Positions 6,751 through 12,697 of a stretch of 12,831 bases of DNA are shown in pieces; position 1 is the first letter of the stretch, and every line of letters starts with the position of its first letter. Origin of the DNA: JAAYZM01 sp964510785 (GTDB lineage: Bacteria > Actinomycetota > Actinomycetes > Actinomycetales > Cellulomonadaceae); the NCBI GenBank assembly GCA_964510785.1, contig CAZECM010000086.1, forward strand, positions 1 to 12,831. Direction: 5' to 3'. The translations under genes and the position numbers were made by a program. The notes below the pieces were generated by a model. The model ran no database searches, was not told the origin of the DNA, and saw nothing but the letters and a program-made list of their open reading frames with translations.

Positions 6751-6991
6751 GGCGCACAACGTAGGCGGCGACGGCAGATACGGCGCGCGCATCGAACAGT
6801 CGCTCAGGTCTCGGAAAGATGACGGTCGCACACGCCTTGCTCCAAAATGGCGACATACGCTCACTAACTGTGCAGATTCTCTCAAGAAGCACCCTCGAGC
6901 TGATCGTTCGAGACCTGCTAGGCGCACTACTCGCCGTCCTCGACGAACATATCCATTGTTTGATTGTTCGTTCTCGTGACATGCTGGTGCC
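6751..6991. promoter_or_regulatory. Divergent control region of the catabolic operon and its DeoR regulator
   Basis: A 241-bp, comparatively A/T-rich gap between two divergent starts. Neither gene has an SD. For the minus-strand operon TACGTT (6763-6758) sits seven bases before the ATG at 6750, suggesting transcription starts at or next to the start codon; no good -35 is visible. For the DeoR gene TTGTTT (6956-6961), an 18-bp spacer and CATGCT (6980-6985) would place the start at its ATG (6992), but the -10 is poor. CGAACA/TGTTCG-type half sites occur at 6793-6798, 6944-6949 and 6965-6970, with a related CGTTCG at 6905-6910. The part between about 6800 and 6900 shows nothing recognisable. Confidence 0.6.
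6943..6971. promoter_or_regulatory. Candidate DeoR-family operator
   Basis: ACGAACA (6943-6949) and TGTTCGT (6965-6971) form a perfect 7-bp inverted repeat with a 15-bp spacer. Read on the minus strand, the left arm is ATATGTTCGT, close to the TATGTTCG-type half site known for GlpR, a DeoR-family repressor. The dyad ends 20 bases before the DeoR gene and overlaps its possible -35, as expected for autoregulation. A single extra half site at 6793-6798 lies 43 bases before the FAD gene and could serve the operon promoter. Confidence 0.55.
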
Positions 6992-7804
6992 ATGTCAGCC
7001 ACCTCTGCCCGTCGGCTTCGCATCCTTGAGACCATCCGGCTGTCCGGGGCCGTGCAGGTCGTCGAGCTCGCCGAGGAGCACGGCGTCTCCGAGATGACCA
7101 TCCGTCGCGACCTCAACAACCTCACGACCGCCGGCCATGCTCGTCGCGTACATGGCGGGGCGCTGCTCGCGGAAGCGGCCGCACCTCCAGAAGGAACTTC
7201 CCACGGCGCTCCCGCCGTGTCGCCTGAGTGGGCCGCGCTCGCCAGGGCCGGAGCATCTCTCGTGTTTCCCGGCATGTCGGTAGCGATCGCTAGCGGTGCC
7301 GCCGCGCTTCCCTTGGCGACATGGCTCACGGAGATCCCCAACCTCCGGGTGATCACCAACTCGATGGCGGTTGTGGACGTCCTGCACCACCGCGGATCCC
7401 AGGGATCGGTCGTGTTCGCCACCGGAGGCTCGCCGTCGGAGTCCGGGGCACTCGTCGGGCCACTCTGCGTACGCACCGTGCATGACTTCAACACGGACAT
7501 CGCGTTCTTCGCCGCCGGGGGAGCCGACCTGCGCCGCGGCATCACGACGGACTCCGTCCTGGAGTCGGACGTGGCAGCAGCGTTCAAGGCGGGCACCATG
7601 CGGTTCGCCGTCCTCGCCCTCGCCTCGTCCATCGGAGCAGCACGGTTGAACCGCGTGTGCGCGCTCAGCGGAGCCGATGTCTTCGTCACCACGGCGGACG
7701 TGCCCCGTGGGGTAGAGAACGAGCTGCGGTCGCACTGTGGCGCCGTGGTCACGGCCCGACCGACGCCCCACCAGCTTCGTCGCGGTCGCACCCCGACCAC
7801 CTAG
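6992..7804 (+). CDS. DeoR-family transcriptional regulator
   Basis: A 270-residue repressor-type protein. The N-terminal winged helix-turn-helix is classic DeoR: VQVVELAEEHGVSEMTIRRDLNNL (residues 21-44) followed by the wing GHARRVHGGALL. The C-terminal sensor domain (about residues 80-255) is recognisable by VITNSMAVVDVL and GPLCVRTVHDFNTDIAFFAAGG. DeoR proteins usually bind sugar phosphates through an Asp-Ser-Ser-Lys-like motif in this domain; here the matching stretch reads LASSIG (210-215), so both the Asp and the Lys are replaced. Divergent placement beside the FAD/ABC/SDR operon makes it the likely local regulator. The ATG at 6992 has no SD and may be leaderless. It is convergent with the YbaK-like gene, 42 bp away, and I see no clear hairpin in that gap. 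Confidence 0.92.
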   Translation: MSATSARRLRILETIRLSGAVQVVELAEEHGVSEMTIRRDLNNLTTAGHARRVHGGALLAEAAAPPEGTSHGAPAVSPEWAALARAGASLVFPGMSVAIASGAAALPLATWLTEIPNLRVITNSMAVVDVLHHRGSQGSVVFATGGSPSESGALVGPLCVRTVHDFNTDIAFFAAGGADLRRGITTDSVLESDVAAAFKAGTMRFAVLALASSIGAARLNRVCALSGADVFVTTADVPRGVENELRSHCGAVVTARPTPHQLRRGRTPTT

Positions 7805-7846
7805 CCCGACACCTCGAACGAACTCTACGACTCGGTGCGGACGGCC

Positions 7847-8323
7847 CTACGCCCCGACGAAGCGGGTTTCGCCGCCCGTGACCCGGACCAGCTCGGCAAA
7901 GGTGGTGGGGAAGACGGCGTGCGGATGGCCGGCCGCGGCCCAGACGACGTCGAACTCCCCGAGTGCCACGTCGACCACGGTCCGCACGGGCGCCGGGTGA
8001 CCCACCGGCGCGACACCGCCGATCGGCTGCCCGGTCGCGGCACGCACGGCGTCGGCGTCGGCGCGCGTGATCGTGCCGCCCAGGGCTGCGCCGAGCAGCG
8101 CGGTGTCGACGCGGTGCGCACCGGACGTCAGCACGAGCAGGGGTTCGCCGTCGAGCAGGAACACGAGCGAGGAGCAGATCGCCCCGACGGGCACCCCGAG
8201 GGCATCGGCAGCCTGGACGGCCGTGCGCGCGGAGTCGGCGAGCTGGCGCACCTTGCCCGGCAGCCCGAGCTCGGCGAGCACGTGCTGGATGTGCACGGCG
8301 TTGCGGTGCAGGGTCTCGGTCAC
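7847..8323 (-). CDS. YbaK/EbsC-family aminoacyl-tRNA deacylase-like protein
   Basis: A 158-residue single-domain protein of the YbaK/ProX superfamily. Members hydrolyse mischarged tRNAs such as Cys-tRNA(Pro) in trans in the cytoplasm. Visible family blocks are TAVQAADALGVPVGAI, EPLLVLTSGAHRVD, RADADAVRAATGQPIGGVAPVGHP and VWAAAGHPHAVFPTTF. The position of the catalytic Lys of YbaK (Lys46 of the Haemophilus protein, in a KTL/KSL motif) is Ser51 here (ICSSLVF); the DNA codon is unambiguous. This may be a subfamily trait, so canonical deacylase activity is uncertain. The GTG at 8323 overlaps the TGA of the DedA gene (GTGA), and GAGGAGG lies 10 nt upstream. It is co-transcribed with that gene. 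The fold call is secure; the reaction is not. Confidence 0.88.
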   Translation of the reverse strand: MTETLHRNAVHIQHVLAELGLPGKVRQLADSARTAVQAADALGVPVGAICSSLVFLLDGEPLLVLTSGAHRVDTALLGAALGGTITRADADAVRAATGQPIGGVAPVGHPAPVRTVVDVALGEFDVVWAAAGHPHAVFPTTFAELVRVTGGETRFVGA

Positions 8324-9075
8324 GTGGTGGTCGCCTCCTCGTCGGGCGTCACGGGATGGCCGGGCAGGGTTTCGTCGTCGGGCAGCTTCTCGTCATCGGG
8401 CAGGGCATCGTCGTCGGGCACGGCGTCGTCGTCCGACCCCGCGTCGCCGACGGCGGCGCCCTTGCCGGACCGGCTCGTGAACCACTGGATGACGCGGTCC
8501 ACGAGGAAGCCGATGATGATGCCGCCGATCACGCCCACGACGATCGCGAGCACGGGCCGCCCCTCGAGCAGCGAGCCCGAGGCGATCCCGATGAGCGCGG
8601 AGTAGCACGCCCACGTCACCGCGGCGAAGGCGGTGAGCCCCACGAAGCGCGGCCGGTGGTACCCGACGGCGCCGGCCGTCATGTTCACCGCGACCCGACC
8701 GATGGGCACGTAGCGCGCCGCGATGATGAAGGAGGCGCCGCGGTGCTCGAGCGAGCGCTCGGCCCAGTCGAGTGCGGCCTGCGCCCGGGAGGATCGCATG
8801 AACCGCAGCTTGCGGACGTTGATCTTCGAGCCGATCTGGTACGCGATCTGGTCACCCGTGAAGGCGCCCAGCGCGGCGAACAGCAGCACGAACCCGAGGT
8901 TGGGGACGCCCGACGAGCGGTTGAGCGAGCCCAGGGCGATGACGACGGACTCGCTCGGGATGGGTGGGAAGAAGCCGTCGATCGTGGCGAAGACGTAGAG
9001 CGCCGGGAACACCCAGAACGACTCCGCGAGCGCGAGTATCCATGCCTCGAGGGTCTGGACCCACTGCTCGATCAC
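8320..9075 (-). CDS. DedA-family (VTT domain) membrane protein with acidic repeat tail
   Basis: A 251-residue polytopic membrane protein of the DedA family; some members are now known to recycle undecaprenyl phosphate across the membrane. Signature segments are FPPIPSESVVIALGS (36-50), GDQIAYQIGSK (74-84) and RYVPIGRVAVNMTAGA (121-136), which include the conserved acidic and arginine residues, with membrane helices around 19-33, 43-70, 144-168 and 175-197. After helix 4 a cytoplasmic-looking tail (about 210-251) holds four hexapeptides of the form DD-x-x-[LV]-P. The GTG at 9075 is preferred because GGAAGG lies 7 nt upstream and it gives a normal N-terminus. An in-frame ATG at 9120, with TACCCT seven bases before it (9132-9127), could give a leaderless longer form of 266 residues. 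It overlaps the YbaK-like gene by four bases. Confidence 0.9.
   Translation of the reverse strand: MIEQWVQTLEAWILALAESFWVFPALYVFATIDGFFPPIPSESVVIALGSLNRSSGVPNLGFVLLFAALGAFTGDQIAYQIGSKINVRKLRFMRSSRAQAALDWAERSLEHRGASFIIAARYVPIGRVAVNMTAGAVGYHRPRFVGLTAFAAVTWACYSALIGIASGSLLEGRPVLAIVVGVIGGIIIGFLVDRVIQWFTSRSGKGAAVGDAGSDDDAVPDDDALPDDEKLPDDETLPGHPVTPDEEATTT
8362..8433 (-). repeat. Four tandem 18-bp units encoding an acidic hexapeptide
   Basis: Units at 8362-8379, 8380-8397, 8398-8415 and 8416-8433 share the plus-strand pattern GGGCA-N7-CGTC-[GA]-TC. On the minus strand they encode DDDAVP, DDDALP, DDEKLP and DDETLP in tandem near the C-terminus of the DedA-family protein. Unit length is a multiple of three, so copy-number change would keep the frame. 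Confidence 0.85.
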
Positions 9076-9150
9076 GCGGCTTCCTTCCGTCGTGGCGCGA
9101 ACGCGTCCGTGCGCGTCCATCACGTCAGGGTATGCGGCTGCGGGGCGATC

Positions 9151-9178
9151 GCGGATCAGGGTCTACCCTGAGATCCGC
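9151..9178 (-). terminator. Stem-loop downstream of the GH3 gene
   Basis: GCGGATCAGGGT (9151-9162) and ACCCTGAGATCCGC (9165-9178) pair over 12 bp with a two-base bulge. The tip opens to a four-base loop in practice. It begins 26 bases after the GH3 stop and lies before the DedA start, so it most likely ends the transport/GH3 transcript. There is no T-tract, as is frequent for actinobacterial terminators. It could also act as a DNA-binding site upstream of the DedA gene. Confidence 0.6.
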
Positions 9179-9203
9179 CCGGTGTCGGCACGATCCTCGC
9201 CCG

Positions 9204-11654
9204 TCAAGCCCTCGCTGTCGGGTGGAGGTCCGGGACGCCGACGGCGAGGCGCAGGTCCCTCACCGACCTACCGACCCTGAGGGTGAGACCACCGGCGGCC
9301 AGGACCCAACCGTGGACGGTCTCGTCCCACACCTCCAGGCGCCGCCGCGGGATCGCCAGCTCGACGCGCCCCGTGGCCCCGGGGGCCAGCTCGACGGCTC
9401 CGAAGCCGGCCAGCCACCTCGCCGGGCGGTCCGGGTCCGCCACGTCAGGCTCCAGGTAGACCTGGACGGTCTCCCGGCCCGCACGATCGCCCGTGTTGGT
9501 GATCCGCACGCCCACCGTGAGCCCGCCGTCGGACGACCACGTGGGCTCGTCGACCTGGTCGTACGACCACGAGGTCCAGCCCAGGCCGTGCCCGAAGGGG
9601 GCAGCCGGGTGCCTGCCCTCGCGCTCCCATGCGCGATAGCCGACGTGCACGCCGTCGGCATAGGTCACCGCGCCGTCCACGGGCCTCGCGTCGGGTACCG
9701 GGACCTCGTCCTCGGACGCCGGCAGGGTCCATGGCAGGCGCCCGGTGGCCTCGACGTCGCCCGCGAGCACCTCGGCCAGGGCGTGCCCGGCCTCCTGGCC
9801 GGGGAACCAGGTCCACAGGACGGTGCCGGCCTTGTCGAGCCACGGCAGGAGCACCGGTGAGCCTGCGTTCACGACGACGACGGCACGCGGGTTGGCGGCG
9901 AGCACGCGCTCGACGAGCTCGTCCTGACGACCGGGCAGCGCGAGCCCGGTACGGTCCCAGCCCTCCGACTCGACCTCTTCGTTCGTGCCGACGACGACGA
10001 CGGCGAGCTCGGCTGAGCGTGCAGCCTGGACAGCCTGGGCGATCTCGTCCTCGACCGTCGGTCCCGGAAGGCGATGGCGCAGCTCGGCGCGGACGAGGTT
10101 GCCGTAGCCCTCCGCCCGCACCACGAGCAGCGTGGCGCGGACCTCGACCTGCCGGGGCTCGGTGACGTCCACGTCCAGGCCGACCCCCGGGGGGACGTTG
10201 ATGGAGGAGTCGAGGATCACCTCGACGCCGCAACGCTCGGCGGACGCGCCCGCGAGCGAGCCGTCGACGGTGACTCTGTACCCCGGCACGGTGCCCACCT
10301 CGAGGTGGTGGCGGCCGGGCTCGGCGAGCGTGACCTGGAAGACGAGGTCGACGGCGTCGACCTCGTCGGACAGGTTGGCCACCCCACCCTCCCACTCGTC
10401 CTGGACCTGTGTCCGCAGCACCCGGTCCGCCGCGTCCCGGAAGGTGACGCGGAAGCCGCCGACGACCCGACCGGGCTCGACGGCCGGCGGGTACCTCCGG
10501 GCGTCGCCGCCGCGCAGGACCGTCAGCTCGGCGTCGGGGAACCGCGCGGCGAGGCCCTCGGCGGGGGTCACCACGTGCTCGGGCAGCACCGTGCAGGAGC
10601 CGCCGCCGAGCACGTGCGGGGTGACGGCGTTGGTGCCGATGAGGGCGATCGTGACGGGAGCGGGGCGGTCCCAGACCGGGTCCTCGGCCCGCAGCACGAC
10701 GGTGCCGCGAGCGGCGATGCGTCGGGCCAGCACCCGCAGGTCGCCGTCGTAGCGGACCGGCGCGGCTGGCTCGTCGAGTGCCCCCACGCGCCGGGCGAGC
10801 AGCAGAAGCCGTGCCACCTTGTCATCGATGACCTCGAGCGGCACCTCCCCCGCCTCGACCGCGGCGAGCAGCCGCTCGCGCCACGGTCCGAACGGCCCGG
10901 GCATGACGAGGTCGAGCCCGCCGAGCGCGGTCGGGACGGTGGTCCGCGTCGCCTCCCAGTCGGAGACGACGACGCCGTCGAACCCCAGCTCGTCCTTGAG
11001 CAGGTCAACGACGAGCTCGCGATGGGCGGTCATCGGGTGCGCCCCCGCACCGGTGTTCACCTGGTTGTAGGCGGCCATGATCGACCAGGCGCCGGCGGTG
11101 ACAGCGTCCTCGAAGGGCACGAGGTACACCTCTCGCAGGGGGCGCGGGTCCACCCGGGAGATCACCGTGGTGCGGTCGGTCTCGGCGTCGTTGGCGACGT
11201 AGTGCTTGATGCACGCGCCGACCCCTTCGGCCTGCAGGCCGCGCACCACCGCGTTGCCGATCCGCGAGGTCAGCGCCGGGTCCTCGGAGTAGCACTCGAA
11301 GTGCCGCCCGCCCACGGGGGTGCGCTGGATGTTGACCTGCGGGGCGAGGACGACGTCGACGCCGTGCGCCCGAGCCTCCACGGCGAAGGCCCGACCGAGC
11401 TCGAAGGCGAGATCGTCGTCCCACGTCGCACCGACCGTCGTCGGCGACGGGAACAGGATCGACGTCGACCCGGGGATCTCCCCGGTCCCGCGCACCCCGA
11501 CCGGGCCGTCGGACATGACCACACCGCGCAGACCGATCTCGGCCATCGCGTGCGTGCGCCAGGCGGTCTCGCCGGTGAGCAGACGGATCTTGTCGGGCAG
11601 GGAGAGGGCGGCCACCAGAGCCGCGAGGTCCTCGGTGGTGGCGGACGTCGTCAC
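9204..11654 (-). CDS. Glycoside hydrolase family 3 beta-glycosidase with PA14-like insert
   Basis: An 816-residue exo-acting beta-glycosidase, probably a beta-glucosidase. The N-terminal barrel carries KHYVAND (150-156), the YN at 196-197 and the nucleophile Asp232 in GFDGVVVSDW. A second alpha/beta domain follows (GGGSCTVLP near 350-357), interrupted at about 395-530 by a beta-rich segment resembling a PA14 domain. Then comes VESEGWDRTGLALPGRQ with Glu564 as likely acid/base, and a C-terminal fibronectin III-like domain (ITNTGDRAGRETVQVYL). There is no signal peptide, so it should cleave imported oligosaccharides in the cytoplasm. The GTG at 11654 is chosen because it overlaps the permease stop (GTGA) and has GAGGAG 8 nt upstream; open frame further upstream is only the antiparallel-free shadow of the permease gene. 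PA14-type GH3 enzymes act on gluco- and aryl-beta-glycosides; specificity here is not determined. Confidence 0.93.
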   Translation of the reverse strand: MTTSATTEDLAALVAALSLPDKIRLLTGETAWRTHAMAEIGLRGVVMSDGPVGVRGTGEIPGSTSILFPSPTTVGATWDDDLAFELGRAFAVEARAHGVDVVLAPQVNIQRTPVGGRHFECYSEDPALTSRIGNAVVRGLQAEGVGACIKHYVANDAETDRTTVISRVDPRPLREVYLVPFEDAVTAGAWSIMAAYNQVNTGAGAHPMTAHRELVVDLLKDELGFDGVVVSDWEATRTTVPTALGGLDLVMPGPFGPWRERLLAAVEAGEVPLEVIDDKVARLLLLARRVGALDEPAAPVRYDGDLRVLARRIAARGTVVLRAEDPVWDRPAPVTIALIGTNAVTPHVLGGGSCTVLPEHVVTPAEGLAARFPDAELTVLRGGDARRYPPAVEPGRVVGGFRVTFRDAADRVLRTQVQDEWEGGVANLSDEVDAVDLVFQVTLAEPGRHHLEVGTVPGYRVTVDGSLAGASAERCGVEVILDSSINVPPGVGLDVDVTEPRQVEVRATLLVVRAEGYGNLVRAELRHRLPGPTVEDEIAQAVQAARSAELAVVVVGTNEEVESEGWDRTGLALPGRQDELVERVLAANPRAVVVVNAGSPVLLPWLDKAGTVLWTWFPGQEAGHALAEVLAGDVEATGRLPWTLPASEDEVPVPDARPVDGAVTYADGVHVGYRAWEREGRHPAAPFGHGLGWTSWSYDQVDEPTWSSDGGLTVGVRITNTGDRAGRETVQVYLEPDVADPDRPARWLAGFGAVELAPGATGRVELAIPRRRLEVWDETVHGWVLAAGGLTLRVGRSVRDLRLAVGVPDLHPTARA

Positions 11655-12694
11655 TTGGGGGACTCCTCGCGGTCGATCTCGACCACCGCCGCGGCCTCGT
11701 CGGCGCCGCCGATCCGGCGCACCTGGGTGACCGAGGCGTTGACGTCCATGCCGCGCTTCTTCATGGCCCGGGCGCGCTCCCCTGCCGAGCGCAGCCGCGG
11801 GTTGACGTACTCGTCGATCCCGAAGTTCAGCAGGGACAGCGCGACACCGATGGCCGCGATGCACAGGCCGGGCGGCAGGTACCACCACCACTGGTTCTGC
11901 TGGAACGCGCCCTGGGCGGACGCCCAGTTGAGGATGGTGCCCCAGTTGTAGTTGCTGACCGGGATCACACCGATGAACGACAACGTGGTCAGACCGATCA
12001 CCGCGGCGGTCATGGTGCCCACGACGGACGCCGCGATCAGACCCATCAGGTTGGGGAGCATCTCGACGGCGATGATCCGGCGCAACGGTTCGCCGTTGGC
12101 CTTGGCGGCCTGGACGAAGTCCCGGTTGCGCAGGGACATGGTCTGGGCGCGCAGCACGCGCGCCCCCCATGCCCACCCGGTCAGGCCCAGGATGATCGCG
12201 ATCATCCACAGCGGCGGGTCCACGAACAGCGAGGACACGACGATGATGAGCGGCAGGCCGGGCAGCACCAGGAACACGTTCGCGAGGGCGGACAGCGACT
12301 CGCTGCGCCAGCCGGAGGTGTAGCCCGACAGGACGCCGACCGTGATCGCGATCGTGACCGCGAAGACCGTCGCCAGGATGCCGACGACCATGACGCCGCG
12401 GGTTCCCCAGATGACCTGGCTGAAGACGTCCTCACCGAGGTGGGTGGTGCCGAGCCAGTGCTCCGCCGAGGGCGGCTGGAGCCGGGCGGCGGCGTTGATC
12501 TTCGTGGCCGAGAACGGCGCGAGCCACGGGGCGAGCAGGGCGACGACGAGGAAGAACCCGAGGATGACGAGCCCGGCGACGGACTTGCCGTTGCGGAACA
12601 TCGCGAAGGCGCCGCCCAGCCTGCCCGGGCGGGCGGCCCCGGCGGGGACCTCTGGCTCCACCGCGTTCGCGTCGAGGAGGGGGGTTGTGCTCAT
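11651..12694 (-). CDS. ABC transporter permease, DppC/OppC type
   Basis: A 347-residue permease of the peptide/opine/nickel class, a class that also moves oligosaccharides in several bacteria and archaea. It has an N-terminal cytoplasmic leader, a first helix at about 39-60, the class signature LGTTHLGEDVFSQVIWGTR (81-99) and the ATPase-docking loop FVQAAKANGEPLRR (193-206). A cytoplasmic tail after PRLR (about 302-347) is charged and longer than usual for DppC, with the basic run MKKRG. The ATG at 12694 lies three bases after the stop of the DppB-type gene. The gene overlaps the GH3 start in a GTGA junction, so permease and glycosidase are translated together. That context argues for an oligosaccharide rather than a peptide ligand. 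Binding protein and ATPases would lie beyond the right edge. Confidence 0.93.
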   Translation of the reverse strand: MSTTPLLDANAVEPEVPAGAARPGRLGGAFAMFRNGKSVAGLVILGFFLVVALLAPWLAPFSATKINAAARLQPPSAEHWLGTTHLGEDVFSQVIWGTRGVMVVGILATVFAVTIAITVGVLSGYTSGWRSESLSALANVFLVLPGLPLIIVVSSLFVDPPLWMIAIILGLTGWAWGARVLRAQTMSLRNRDFVQAAKANGEPLRRIIAVEMLPNLMGLIAASVVGTMTAAVIGLTTLSFIGVIPVSNYNWGTILNWASAQGAFQQNQWWWYLPPGLCIAAIGVALSLLNFGIDEYVNPRLRSAGERARAMKKRGMDVNASVTQVRRIGGADEAAAVVEIDREESPK

Positions 12695-12697
12695 GGC

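Noticed and set aside
6751..7800. N-terminal extension of the FAD oxidoreductase frame by about 350 codons across the DeoR gene
   Set aside because: The extension runs antisense through a convincing DeoR gene and the divergent control region; the Rossmann motif starts normally about 30 residues after ATG 6750.
7805..7846. A terminator between the convergent DeoR and YbaK-like genes
   Set aside because: I found no convincing inverted repeat in these 42 bases.
8362..8433. Tandem 18-bp repeats as a CRISPR array or DNA-binding iteron set
   Set aside because: There are no unique spacers, the units are in-frame codons of the DedA tail, and they lie inside a coding sequence.
8356..9171. A 271-codon plus-strand frame opposite the DedA gene
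   Set aside because: Antisense shadow whose apparent repeat (VVGQ/VVGH-like) is just the acidic-tail repeat read on the other strand.
10074..11951. A 625-codon open frame on the plus strand, opposite the GH3 gene
   Set aside because: It is antisense to a gene with clear catalytic motifs, its composition (Arg, Gly, Asp, His, Val rich) is typical of antisense frames in high-GC DNA, and it shows no domain or RBS.
11655..12209. N-terminal extension of the GH3 frame upstream of 11654
   Set aside because: It lies wholly within the DppC-type gene in another frame, is Arg/Asp/His rich, and GTG 11654 has a good SD and GTGA overlap.
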